This document shows, piece by piece, positions 10,001 through 19,988 of a stretch of DNA of 64,000 bases. Below the pieces are notes generated by a model, which saw only the letters and a program-made list of their open reading frames with translations, was not told the DNA's origin and did not search any database. Numbering within the stretch: position 1 is the stretch's first letter; each line of letters starts with the position of its first letter. This stretch comes from Magnaporthiopsis rhizophila. Its lineage: Eukaryota > Ascomycota > Sordariomycetes > Magnaporthales > Magnaporthaceae. The translations under genes were made by a program, and so were the position numbers. Location: contig PYSS01000036.1 of the NCBI GenBank assembly GCA_003049465.1, forward strand, positions 220,551 through 284,550. The letters run 5' to 3'.

Positions 10001-13000
10001 CTAGTCGGCATTCCCACAACGCTCACCTCGCTTCGAGGTATCATCCTTTATGCGTAATGAAATGGGCAAAACATTGCGTACTATTTCGCACGTGTGTACA
10101 AAAACGGCCTGAGCGTGCAGTTAATCTATTCCTCTCCTGTCTTCGTGCATATGACAAGGTCCCGAATAATCCCCGCGAGAGGGAGAGGCGAAGCTGTGAT
10201 CAACAAGGGATCGCTGACCGCTCGGGCCACTCGCAAGCAAAAGATATGATCCCTCGACGAGTCCCCTAAACTCGAAGAAGGACTAGCACAGGGCAGCACT
10301 AGTCCTGCGGTCATAATTCGCCCGATGTTCGTAATGTCAACCGCACGCTGGGGCCCCACGCTAACTTTTGATGGCCGTTTGCGAGCAAGGACCAGATGAC
10401 GGCGTGATGTCCAGACCAAACGGCTTTTCCGACGAGGGCAACGGTAAAATTGCAGCAAATCTCGGTCGCGACAGCCACACGTCCTCGGTCTGTCCGTGCT
10501 TTTGACTGGCTGGCTGGCTGCATGTTAGTTGGACTCGATCACACGAGTCCGGGCACGGGCCGGTAGATTTTTCTTTCTCGTTTGTCTCTCGTTTTCTGTG
10601 ACAATCCTCCCAGTAGACGGGAAGCGAGGCGCAAAAGGGAAACAAAGCCGCAGACGCGGAATCCGTTTGGTACCACCAGCCGGGTCGGTCCAGCCGGGCC
10701 GCAGCCCAGCCCTCAGCATCAGCCGGCCGAAGCTGTTCAGCTCGACTCGGCCCCAGTCAAGCGATGGAAGGGGGAGAGCCCGCAGACCCGTGCCTGTCGA
10801 CCTGGCAGCCAGCTGCGACTCTGGAGAGCCGAGGAACCAAGGAAAAACGGGACAGCGTGGGAACGGCCCTCCCTCCACACTAATGCAGCCCACATTTGTG
10901 CAAGTCCAAATCAGGCACGCAAACCCGTAGTGGCGGGTCAAAGCGCGCGTGGCGCCGACATGTGCAACAGTGCGTCTGCGGGATCATGAAGTTTGTGCGC
11001 CAGGCGCGGCATAATCCTTTGCTACTGTCCGCTAGCGAAGGCGATCCAATCAACCTAGCCGAAGACCTCGTGATGGCCCGGCTAGTGGCGCCCTGCCTGG
11101 AATGTCATCCAGCGAGCTGAACTGAGACTTGGTATCCGTGCTCGCCACTGGATTGATGCATGGAGGGAGACACAAAGCGAGATGGGTGTTGGGAAACTGT
11201 TCCTCTTTCTTTGCACTTCTTCGCGTCGCTTTATTTTTCTCGATTGCCCCTCGAGGTTCAGGTGGCTTGAGTATGGCTCGAGGTCGTCGCTTGCGGGCCT
11301 AGGTAATCCGCATGAATAAATGAGACACTCCAGGTGATCCTTTCCTGTTTCCGGTCGCACAAGTTATTTGTCTGATGCCACCAGCGGTTTCCCACTCAAA
11401 CATAGCGTGGCCACAGCGAACTGGTGGAGGCAGCGAGTGAAACAATCGGCCACTCCACGCCCCAGAAAAGGGCCGTACCTAGTCTCACCGGTGAGAAAAG
11501 AAAGAAGAGGGGAGAGTAGCAGAGCGGACGAAAAAAAAAAGCAACGAGAAAAGAGGGGCAAGGAGAGGCAGAGTCCGAGGGGGCAAGGGATAAACAGGGT
11601 GTTCCTTGGAAGGGCGTAGGATCGAGCACGAATATGGGAAAAAAAGCAAGAATAAGTGAAAAAGCAACCAACAGCCAGATAACGCAGGCCAGAATGGGAA
11701 GCATCGAGGCCTCACATTGAGGGAATTCGGCGAGCGACCCGGCGGCCCCCGATGCAGGTGGACAGGTCCAAGCACCGCTTGTTCAGCCAATCGCTGTGCG
11801 TGTGCTGGCTGCGCCTCCGGGACTTGAGGTGAGCCTGTCTCTGCCAGGTGCATGGAATCGTCTGCCGTGACCCTATGCTGTGATCTGCGCTTTTTAAGGA
11901 TCCAGCTGAACCACGGGCATATCTGTTGGCACATCGGGTTCCAGGTTCACAAGCGGCAGGGCCGAATGCGACCTTTTCCTCTGGAGGTTTTGTGACTTTT
12001 GCTTCTTTTCCGAATGGACGGACTGGACGGGCGTAATCTTGAGGTGACAGCGACGGGTGTGATTGGCAACTCTCCGCCGGCTGGGAGGAAAAGCTAGAAC
12101 CTTCAGCAATTGGCTGGTCGCGGCCCAGGTGGGTCGGTCCAAGATTGGACTCGGCAGGGGTCTGGGATGCTTCAGCCCTGGCTTCAACGTCCATCACAAC
12201 TGGTCATGGGCCGACGAGTCCTGGCTGGAGCCCCCCTGACACCCGAGGATCCCACGCCGGTTGGCTCTGTTTCGTCTAGTCGTTGCTGTTGTTGTTGTTG
12301 TTGTTGTTGTCGTTGTTGTGGTGGTTTTTCCTGCCCAAGGGTTTTTCCAGAACGAGCTGTGGCAAATTAAGAACGCCTCTGCAGTGTCAGAACCTAAAGA
12401 GACGAAGTGGGTGACGGCGAGGCCTTCTGGCTGAGCTTGACTTTCCCAAAACATGCACCAATCAATGATGAATCGACAGGGCGATTGACTGTACTGGATG
12501 TACCTATAATCCAGGCCTCGCTACGCTGTCCGTCACAATCACACACAGGCACTCGCTCACAACCAAGATCTATCACCCGATTCACCTCCATTGCGCTTGC
12601 GACCAAGTGCAATTGCATGCGTCGTCCGAGAGCGAGTGCATCTTTCCTTTTGCACGTAGCATAGTGACGGGCCTGATTGGCGGGTGCATGGCCTGAAGTA
12701 CCGGCAAGCCCCATCCGTTTGGACTCCCAATTCAAGGCCCCCGTCGCGTAACGAGTGGGGACCACACCTAGTGTCTGGGTTGAGCTGCCACAGCCTGCAC
12801 CCCTGTCCACCAACCCTGGCTTGCCCCACCTTTATTTCCCACGATCCCCTGGCCTGGTGCACTCCCTGCACCCTCGGAGCTCTCGCCGCAGAGCCATCAC
12901 AGACGCCCCCGCCCGTTGGCAAGCATCCCCTTTTCCTCACCTTCGCTCGCTCCCACCTCGATACCGGCTGCGCGCTGCTCGCCCACTCTTTTTCTGGAGC

Positions 13001-13470
13001 CTCCGTCCCTTTTTTTTGTGGTTGCCCTCCTTCTCCTCGGTCTGGTTTTGTTCCGTTTCTCCTCGAACTGTCCCTCCTTCCACACCCTCTTCTGTCGCCC
13101 ATCAGAGAAAGGTCGTCGCTTGCGCTTCGACCACGAGCCCTTATTCATTGTCGCAGGTCAACTCTTTGCAAATTCCCTGGCAGAGCCGACTTGGACGCGA
13201 AGGGTGAAGGCAAACGACTCTCGGGCTGAGCTTCTCGGGACGACCGTGCCGTTCAACACGACATATCCTGCACCAACGTTTACCTGTCTAGCACTGGCAC
13301 AGGCTTACTGTTGATCAGATTTTCGCTTCTTGATCTTCCTCTGGCTCCGACTGCTTCACTGCAGTGGGACGACCCCCCGGGCTGGAAAAAACCGGTCACT
13401 CGACACACCTAAACCCGAGTCTCTTTGACGCACCCCGAGCGTAGAGCGCGCTCGCCACACCACCGACATA
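7024..13470. other. 6.4-kb gap without recognisable genes
   Basis: The largest gene-free stretch in the window. Every long frame I read lacks conserved content, and many begin at non-ATG codons. One minus-strand frame, 11712..12194, opens with ATG and has a Pro/Ser-rich sequence but no recognisable family. The last 550 bases (about 12,900-13,470) are strongly pyrimidine-rich and look like promoter plus 5' leader of the DENN gene. No rRNA, snRNA, tRNA or transposon ends were recognised. Confidence 0.45.
12282..12319. repeat. (GTT)n trinucleotide microsatellite
   Basis: About twelve GTT units with two interruptions. Read on the minus strand it would encode a poly-Thr run, but the surrounding frame has no other protein-like features. 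Confidence 0.85.
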
Positions 13471-16428
13471 ATGGCTCCCTCTCTTACCGCACACACCTCC
13501 TTCACCCGTCCCCGGACAGGGGACCGGGACGGCCGTCCGACGACCCGGGAGAACAACAACGACTCCAACCTGATGATACCCAGCCGCACATCTTCTCTCC
13601 ACTCGCGCATCACCCAGCCGATCCCCTCTAGCCTGAATGCCAAGCCTCAGCAGAGGACACCAAAGACCCTCACACATGCGTACATGGTCTGCGGTGTGGG
13701 CCGCGAGCCTTCCCAGTGGGTGAAGGCACCGCCCCCGGCCCAGGGGAAGATTGGCCACATGAAGGGCGCCGTCGGCCAGTTCTGGCTGCCAGAGATTCTG
13801 GGCAGCAGCCCAAGGCTGGAGCAAGATAACGAGATTGCGCGGTCGCTGCATGCTGCCATGAGGGTAAGTCGAGTGCCGGCTGTGTGGCGCGAGTCGCGGC
13901 GACACTTGGTGCAACTGCCTGCGATGGTCTGGTCAATGTCGAAGAGTTTCTAACAAAAGCCCTCGCTTATAGGCCTGTTTCCCGCACGATGTTGAAATCT
14001 GCACTGGTCGCAGCCAGCCACACTGCGTGCACCACGCTTTCGTTCTGCAGCAGGACTCGTCGCACACTCTCTACGGCATTTGCCTGAGGGTGTGGTCGCG
14101 CGCGGACGAGAAGAGGGCCGAGACCATCAGGGATCTCCGTAAGAGGACGGAGTCCGACTTCTACGACAACCCCGACGAGACTTACTGGATCCCCTACTGC
14201 CTCTCGTTCCTGTCCCGCTACCCTCTCTACAACCTGCTGGGTGACTACCTGCGAGGCATGTGGATTCACTGGAACAAGGCTACAAACCTCTTTCACGCTG
14301 AGGAGGTCTCGCGCATCCTCAGCTTCCCTGCCCCGAGGCTCAATGATCTGGTCCGCATCGACATGAAGGACTACGCTCTGTGCTACCAGTTTCCCTCATC
14401 GCCCACTGGTTTCCAGAACTTTGCCATGTGGCCCCTCTTCTCTTGTCTGTCGATCCCCAACATTGTTGGTGTCATCGAGGCTGCTATCTCTCCGACCCGC
14501 CGTATCATTTTCGTCAGCCACTACCCGGCCATGCTCACGGTGGCTGCCGAGACTGTCCGTTTCTGCGTCCGTGTCTACGAGTGGAGTGGCCTGTATGTGC
14601 CGGTTGTGCACGCCCGCCACGCCAAGGAGCTGGTGCAGGAGCCTGGCCCTTATATCCTCGGTATCACCGCCGAGTGCCGCACGCTTTTCACCGCGCCGAC
14701 GGATGCGCTCGTTGTTGACCTGGACCGCAACTTTGTTCTGACGTCCAGCCCGCCTACGGCGCTGAACCCTAGCCAGCGCAACAAGTTCGTCACCCGTCTG
14801 ACCCAGGCGCTGAACGGCGATGTTTCGCCCTCAGGCGCTCCCCAGCACCTTCGCTCGGCGTACGGTGGTGGCAAGCTTGTCCCGGCTGGCCAGATCATTG
14901 TCATGCGTGGCGAGGTTGAGTCTATTCAGGACCCGGAGTGGTGGAACCAAGACTCCGTTATGGCTGTCATGGACCACGTTTGCGAGAAGATGGGCCGCAA
15001 CTCTGGTATCAAGGCCGTCTTTGGCGGGGCTGTCAAGAAGCCCCTTATGACCAAGGTCTCTATGAGGCACCTTAATGAGATCGTCCGTGAGAGGAATCAG
15101 TACTCCAGGGACGCCATGGAGGCCTGGCAGGATTTCATCAACCTCAAGGGCCGAATGGACACTGAGCTTGGCAAGGTCACAAAGCGCAACAACTACCTTG
15201 TTGAGGAGCTTGAGAGCTGGAAGCAGCAGTTCCTCAAGTTCCAGGCCTTCGCCGAGACCCTCACCAAGGAGACGCAGGATCTCAAGGTCAAGATTGAAAG
15301 CCACAAGAGGGAGAACCGCCGCCTGGCGACTCTTCTCGACCAGCAGAAGGACGATGCGGCTCGCATGTCGGTGCGCCTGGCCGGCACGGAGAAGCAGCGC
15401 GACGACGCCCTCGAGGCCCTGGTGCTCCAGCAGGAGATTGCCGAGGAGCTAGAGCGCGAGCGCAAGCGCAACAAGAAGGAGCTGGCCGCTCTGCAGCACA
15501 CCAACATGACCATCCTGAGGCAGCGCGACGACGCGCGCCGCGTGGTGCTGCACCTGCGCAGCCTCATCGGCGGCCAGAGCCACCACATGGAGCACCTGGT
15601 CAACTCCCTGACCAAGCCCGACGATCTCAGCCACGAGATCGAGAACGGTTTCGAAGACGTCGACGACGCAGATGGTAAGTTGCAGTTTCCATTACAACTC
15701 AATCAGACACATCATACACCCTCCCCGACTGGTTCGTGGTGCACACAAACTCGTCCTGAGTACCACGAACCAGCCCGTCACCGTCCCGTCCTGCACATTT
15801 TTTTCTAACCCTACCCTTTTTTCTTTTTCCAGACATGAGCAGCAACGGCCGGCAGTCCAAAGCCAGCCAGCGCTTCTCATCCTCCAGCTTCGCTGACGTG
15901 GCTGATCGTCACCTTAAAGACAAGACGGACGCTATTGCGCATATCATCCGCAACATCGCGGAGCAGTGCCAAGCTGCTGTCGAGGGCCTCGCCCTGGCTC
16001 AGGATGCCGAGATCGAGAGCACCGAGTCCCACATGCGCCGGGCTAGCGGCCTCTCGGTCGCCGCCAGCGACGACGGCAGCCGATCGGCGGCTTCGGATGT
16101 TGGCGACGACAGCCTGCTGCTGAACCCCTCCGGGCGTGCCTCGAGCATTCCTCCCACTCCAGACCTGATCCCCAACAGGTCGAGCACTGCCATGTCCATG
16201 GCTTCGACCATGACGACCCCGGAGAGGTCGTCGCAACAATGGGTGATCGGCCACGACATCCCCACCAAGATCGTCGAGGACGACGAGGACCTCGAGGAGC
16301 CCGCCTCGGAGTCTGAGGCTATGCCCGTGTCGCACCACCAGGTGCCGGGCGTTGTCGGCAAGCACGCCGCGAGCCTCATCCACCGCCCCTCGGGTGCCCG
16401 TATCAGCGCCCTTGGTGGCACTCGCTAA
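13471..16428 (+). CDS. DENN-domain protein, predicted Rab GTPase exchange factor
   Basis: DENN proteins activate Rab GTPases in membrane traffic. Three exons: 13471..13863, 13973..15674 and 15833..16428. Introns are 109 nt (GTAAGT to TTATAG, phase 0) and 158 nt (GTAAGT to TTCCAG). They give 896 residues. A low-complexity N-terminus (1-65) precedes the uDENN segment (about 68-180: YMVCGVGREPSQW, the FPHDVEICTGR region that spans the first splice, and HTLYGICLRVW). The central DENN core follows (about 245-420: YALCYQFPSSPTGFQNFAMW, PLFSCLSIPNIVGVIEAAI, IIFVSHYPAMLT, VVDLDRNFVLT). A long charged coiled coil covers about 495-670. The Ser-rich tail ends near HRPSGARISAL. The class resembles ascomycete DENN (AEX-3) proteins. 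Rab target unknown. Downstream lies a tRNA gene. Confidence 0.85.
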
Positions 16429-17270
16429 AATTTTAACTATTGCTTCCCATCTCCTTCGTTGTCAAAATATCCCTCTCACGAAAGCATCGTTTTCTTTAGT
16501 TCTTGTCCCCTCAACTAGGTTTTCTTTTTTTTCTTTTTTTTTCTTTTTGGTGGCGCAGTGGATTTTTTCTTCGTTTCTTGTGTCATGGTTAATATCGTCT
16601 GCAAAGACTAAGGTGAGGAAAAGAAAGCGGGCGGGTATGGCCGCAGAGGGCGAAGGTCGGGATGATGTCGCGAGGCGAAAAACTTGCCATCAGCGCTTCA
16701 AGTCAGCGTTGCATAGCTAATATACCTGCTCCAATATTTTCTTATCACATTTTGCTCTATTCTGGTTACTCTTACTTCTTTGATCTTCTTTTGAGTTACT
16801 CCAAGAACTCACTGTATTTGACCGGAATTTTGCTCCTTTTGATCGTATCAAGTACTGGAAATTTTCTCGGTGTTCCTGTTTCCTTGTCCATTTAATCTGT
16901 TGCCTTCACTTACCACGGCGAGCTTGACGCTGGCATTTTTGACACCGTCCAGTCTCTGGATAATATTTGCTCTTTTGTGTGTAAGCTCTCTCGTAGCTGG
17001 ATTAGCCAAACATTTACGTATCTGAAAAACCAGAGGAAAAAATAAATAAAACCAATCCATCCTGCCAAATCCGAGCTCGATCTTCTATTAACCCTTGGAA
17101 ATAACAATTGTAACTGGCAATTTGAAAGTGACTTGTTGGTCGGGGTTTGTGATGGGGTTAGACGGTCTTTGTGCCAGCTCCAGGCATGCGACCCGACCCC
17201 TTCCCACTGGGAGGGGTACATATATGATGAGTCGAATCACGGCTCCATGACCCACAACGAAGTTTAATTG
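16429..17270. other. DENN 3' flank and spacer before the tRNA
   Basis: AT-rich, with T/C tracts near 16,520-16,570 and many short T-rich words. No coding content recognised. The last 200 bases precede a pol III gene whose promoter is internal. Confidence 0.6.
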
Positions 17271-17383
17271 GCCCGGCTGGCTCAATGGTAGAGCGTTGGA
17301 CTTCTAATATCCGCTTGCATCAGTGATGAGCAATGGTGAGGAAGGCGATCCAAAGGCTGCGGGTTCGAGTCCCGCGTTGGGTG
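17271..17383 (+). tRNA. tRNA-Arg(UCU) with a 41-nt intron
   Basis: Cloverleaf read directly: acceptor 17271-17277 pairs with 17376-17382 (seven pairs, three of them G-U, including the first). The D arm is GCTC/GAGC, the anticodon stem TTGGA/TCCAA, and the loop CUUCUAA gives anticodon UCU. The T arm is GCGGG-TTCGAGT-CCCGC. The intron 17307-17347 lies after position 37, the canonical nuclear position. The A box (TGGCTCAATGG) and B box (GGTTCGAGTCC) are intact. CCA is not encoded. Confidence 0.93.
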
Positions 17384-17389
17384 CATACA

Positions 17390-17395
17390 TTTTTT
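17390..17395 (+). terminator. RNA polymerase III terminator
   Basis: Six consecutive T residues begin seven bases after the tRNA discriminator base, the normal pol III stop signal. Confidence 0.8.
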
Positions 17396-17933
17396 CGTGT
17401 TCTTTTCTTTTTTCGGGTCCCTGCCCAACGATAGATTTGGAGCCATTGTTTTCCGTACCCGATGTAATAACGTTTCCTTGTTTACCATCTGGCAGTTTCC
17501 TGCCTCGAGCGCTGTTACGTCCGCTGCTTGTCTCAATTGAGTTTTATCTGTGAGATGCAGCGACTTGCCCCTGGGTCGGGCAAATGCGGCCCACCTCGCG
17601 GGCGGGTCCTAAGGTATGATTTCATCGAGCGCGATCGCGACAAGGTGCCAATTTCTTTTTTTTTTTTTTTTTTTTTTTTTCACTCGGATCTTAGGTATCC
17701 TGGAAAAACTTCACTACAACGGACACAAGCGAGTGGGAGTCCTTGCATCTGCCCTACGGCTACAACAATGTTTTGGTAACGGTGATACATCTCCTTTCTT
17801 TGCATCTCTGTTACGTTTATCCTCGCACAATTGTCACTCCGCCTTAACCTCAGTTCCGCGCGTGCTGAACCACGACGACCTCGAATGACTGCTTGAAAGG
17901 CCCTCCCGTGGGCACGCCACTATTCTCTCGACC
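17396..17933. other. upstream region of the zf-HIT gene, with poly-T 17656-17680
   Basis: Non-coding spacer between the tRNA and the BCD1-like gene. It includes a 25-base T run at 17656-17680. The final 120 bases are C/T-rich, as in other leaders here. Confidence 0.6.
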
Positions 17934-19988
17934 ATGGCGGCCCACACCGCCGCCGCCACGACCACCAACCCGGCCGACGACGCCACCCCGCTCACGGCGC
18001 TGTGCGGCGTGTGCCACGTCTCGGCGCCCAAGTACCGGTGCCCGCGGTGCGCCGCGCGAACCTGCTCGCTGGCCTGCGTGACTAGGCACAAGTCACGAGC
18101 CGGGTGCAGCGGCGCGCGGGACCCGGCCGCCTTCGTGCCGGCCTCGCGCCTGCGCACCCCCGCCGGCATCGACCACGACTACAACTTCCTGTCGGCCATC
18201 GAGCGCGCCCGCGACCGCGCCGCCCGCGACGTCGCCGGCCGTACGGGTATCGCACCACCAGTCGACGCGCCCGACGAGGTGCCGCCGGACCAGGCCAATT
18301 GCGGTAGCGGCAATTACAACCGCAGGGGTGGTGGTGGTGGGAGAGGGGGCGGGAGGGGAGGGAGAGGTGGTAGCAGCGGCGGCACCAAGGAGCAGCAGGT
18401 GCGGTTCCGCAAGATTTGGCGCGGCGACGAGCTTGTGCATGTGCCCATTGACCCGGCTAGCTGGGGCCGGCAGCGGCAGCAGATGGACCACATGGGCGAT
18501 CATCACCAGACTGGCGGGGAGCTGACGGAAGAGCTGCAGAAAGACGAGGAAGAGGAGGACGAGGAAATGCCGGATGCTGCTGCTGCCGCCGCGGCCGCCG
18601 TGCCCCCTCAACAACAGCAGGAGCAGGAGCACGAGCGTATCAGCTGGTTTCCGCAGGCGATGGGCAAGCCAGAGAGGGCGCGGTGTAGGGACCTGGACAT
18701 TGAGGTCATCGCCGCTCCGACTGGTCTTGCCAGGCAGCGCGAGAACCGGACGACGTGGAACAGGCGCTGCAAGGGGATCAAGTGGACTGTCGAGTGGTTG
18801 GTGTACGACCTGCTTGACAAAGTCGAGGAGGATGATGACGAGAGCGATACGAGCAGCGACACGAGCAGTAGTGAGAGTGAGAGGGAAAGCGAAAGCGAAA
18901 GTGAGCATGGGGAGGACACTTCCAAAAAGCTTGGACCGCACAAGAAGAAGATGCTGAGCGCAAAGCCGACGAGGATAGTCCACACCGCATCAGACACGGA
19001 ACCGTTGTTTCGCTGTTTTGCTAATACGATGACCTGGGTGCGCCGAGGCCAGGAAAAGGAGGAGGCAGCGGTGGCTCAGCAGCAGCGGGGATCACACGCG
19101 GCTATTCAGGATGCGGCAAACGCGGATGGCGATGACGACGCCAGTCTAAGCCAAATCAAAAGGAGACGTAAGAAGGCGCGGCTCGAGGCGCGAGTGAGCC
19201 AGCAGGACGCCTCGGGCGGCGGTACGTGGCCAGCATCGGCATATACAGCGCAGAATCCCTTCACTGGCTGCTGGGAGACCGAGGAGCTGGGCGCGGCCAC
19301 ATCCTGCAACGGCTGGAAGGCTGACGAGGACCTGGACCGCAAGCGGATGGGGTTGCGCTACTACCTGCTTCGCCCCGCCACCGGCCCGCCACCCAGGCGC
19401 CTCATCCCGGTCCAGCCTGACGAGACGCTGGCGGAGGCGCTGCAGGGGCGGACCATCCTCGAGTATCCGACCATCTATGTCATCCCTATCGATCGTAATG
19501 CGTGTGCCAGCGCACCGGCACTGCCGAGGGGACACGCAGAGGCGCCTGCCGGTGACAGGCGGCCGCCCAAGCCGCCTGTGAAGCAGGAACAGGAGCAGGA
19601 AGACGGCAAAGAGCGAGGCTGGGGGAAAAGCGCGGGGAGGCGGGGAGGACGAGAGCAGCACAGTGGCAGGGGAGGGATGGCGACAGGGAGGGGTGGGCAG
19701 CAGGGAATCAATAACCCCCGAGACCGAAAGAGGAAGCTGTCAGAGCAGCAGCAGCAGCAGCGACAAAGCGGGCCTGAAAAGAAGATCAAGGCTGATGAGA
19801 GTCCCAATGAGGACGGCGAGATCGTCGATGCCGGAGGAGAAGACGCCGCGCTGGCTGCCGTGGCCGCTGCGGCCGTGCTCGACCAGGCTGTCGACGCCCG
19901 TGTGGTCCAGGCTGCGCTGCTAAAAGTGGAGGAGCCTCAGGGCGTGGTGGCGGGTGGGCTCGTTGCTTACGATTCTGATAGCGACTAA
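17934..19988 (+). CDS. BCD1-like zf-HIT protein (box C/D snoRNP assembly)
   Basis: Bcd1 is needed for assembly and stability of box C/D snoRNPs in the nucleus. The single exon encodes 684 residues. The zf-HIT finger is complete: Cys24, Cys27, Cys36, Cys39, Cys44, Cys48, His52, Cys58. The family block follows directly (SRLRTPAGIDHDYNFLSAIE). A conserved second segment lies around 235-300 (ISWFPQAMGKPERARCRDLD, then TTWNRRCKGIKWTVEWLVYD). A further conserved piece is near 475-525 (GLRYYLLRPATGPPPRRLIP, then LQGRTILEYPTIYVIP). Between and after are Gly-rich, acidic and Gln-rich inserts, and basic stretches that suit a nuclear protein. The C-terminus has a short acidic tail. The order finger, linker, then core matches Bcd1 rather than Hit1 or Vps71, though the gene symbol is left open. 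Confidence 0.82.
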   Translation: MAAHTAAATTTNPADDATPLTALCGVCHVSAPKYRCPRCAARTCSLACVTRHKSRAGCSGARDPAAFVPASRLRTPAGIDHDYNFLSAIERARDRAARDVAGRTGIAPPVDAPDEVPPDQANCGSGNYNRRGGGGGRGGGRGGRGGSSGGTKEQQVRFRKIWRGDELVHVPIDPASWGRQRQQMDHMGDHHQTGGELTEELQKDEEEEDEEMPDAAAAAAAAVPPQQQQEQEHERISWFPQAMGKPERARCRDLDIEVIAAPTGLARQRENRTTWNRRCKGIKWTVEWLVYDLLDKVEEDDDESDTSSDTSSSESERESESESEHGEDTSKKLGPHKKKMLSAKPTRIVHTASDTEPLFRCFANTMTWVRRGQEKEEAAVAQQQRGSHAAIQDAANADGDDDASLSQIKRRRKKARLEARVSQQDASGGGTWPASAYTAQNPFTGCWETEELGAATSCNGWKADEDLDRKRMGLRYYLLRPATGPPPRRLIPVQPDETLAEALQGRTILEYPTIYVIPIDRNACASAPALPRGHAEAPAGDRRPPKPPVKQEQEQEDGKERGWGKSAGRRGGREQHSGRGGMATGRGGQQGINNPRDRKRKLSEQQQQQRQSGPEKKIKADESPNEDGEIVDAGGEDAALAAVAAAAVLDQAVDARVVQAALLKVEEPQGVVAGGLVAYDSDSD

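Noticed and set aside
11712..12194. minus-strand frame from an ATG at 12194, Pro/Ser/Ala-rich
   Set aside because: Could be a small gene, but nothing in it is recognisable and there is no supporting promoter or conservation evidence.
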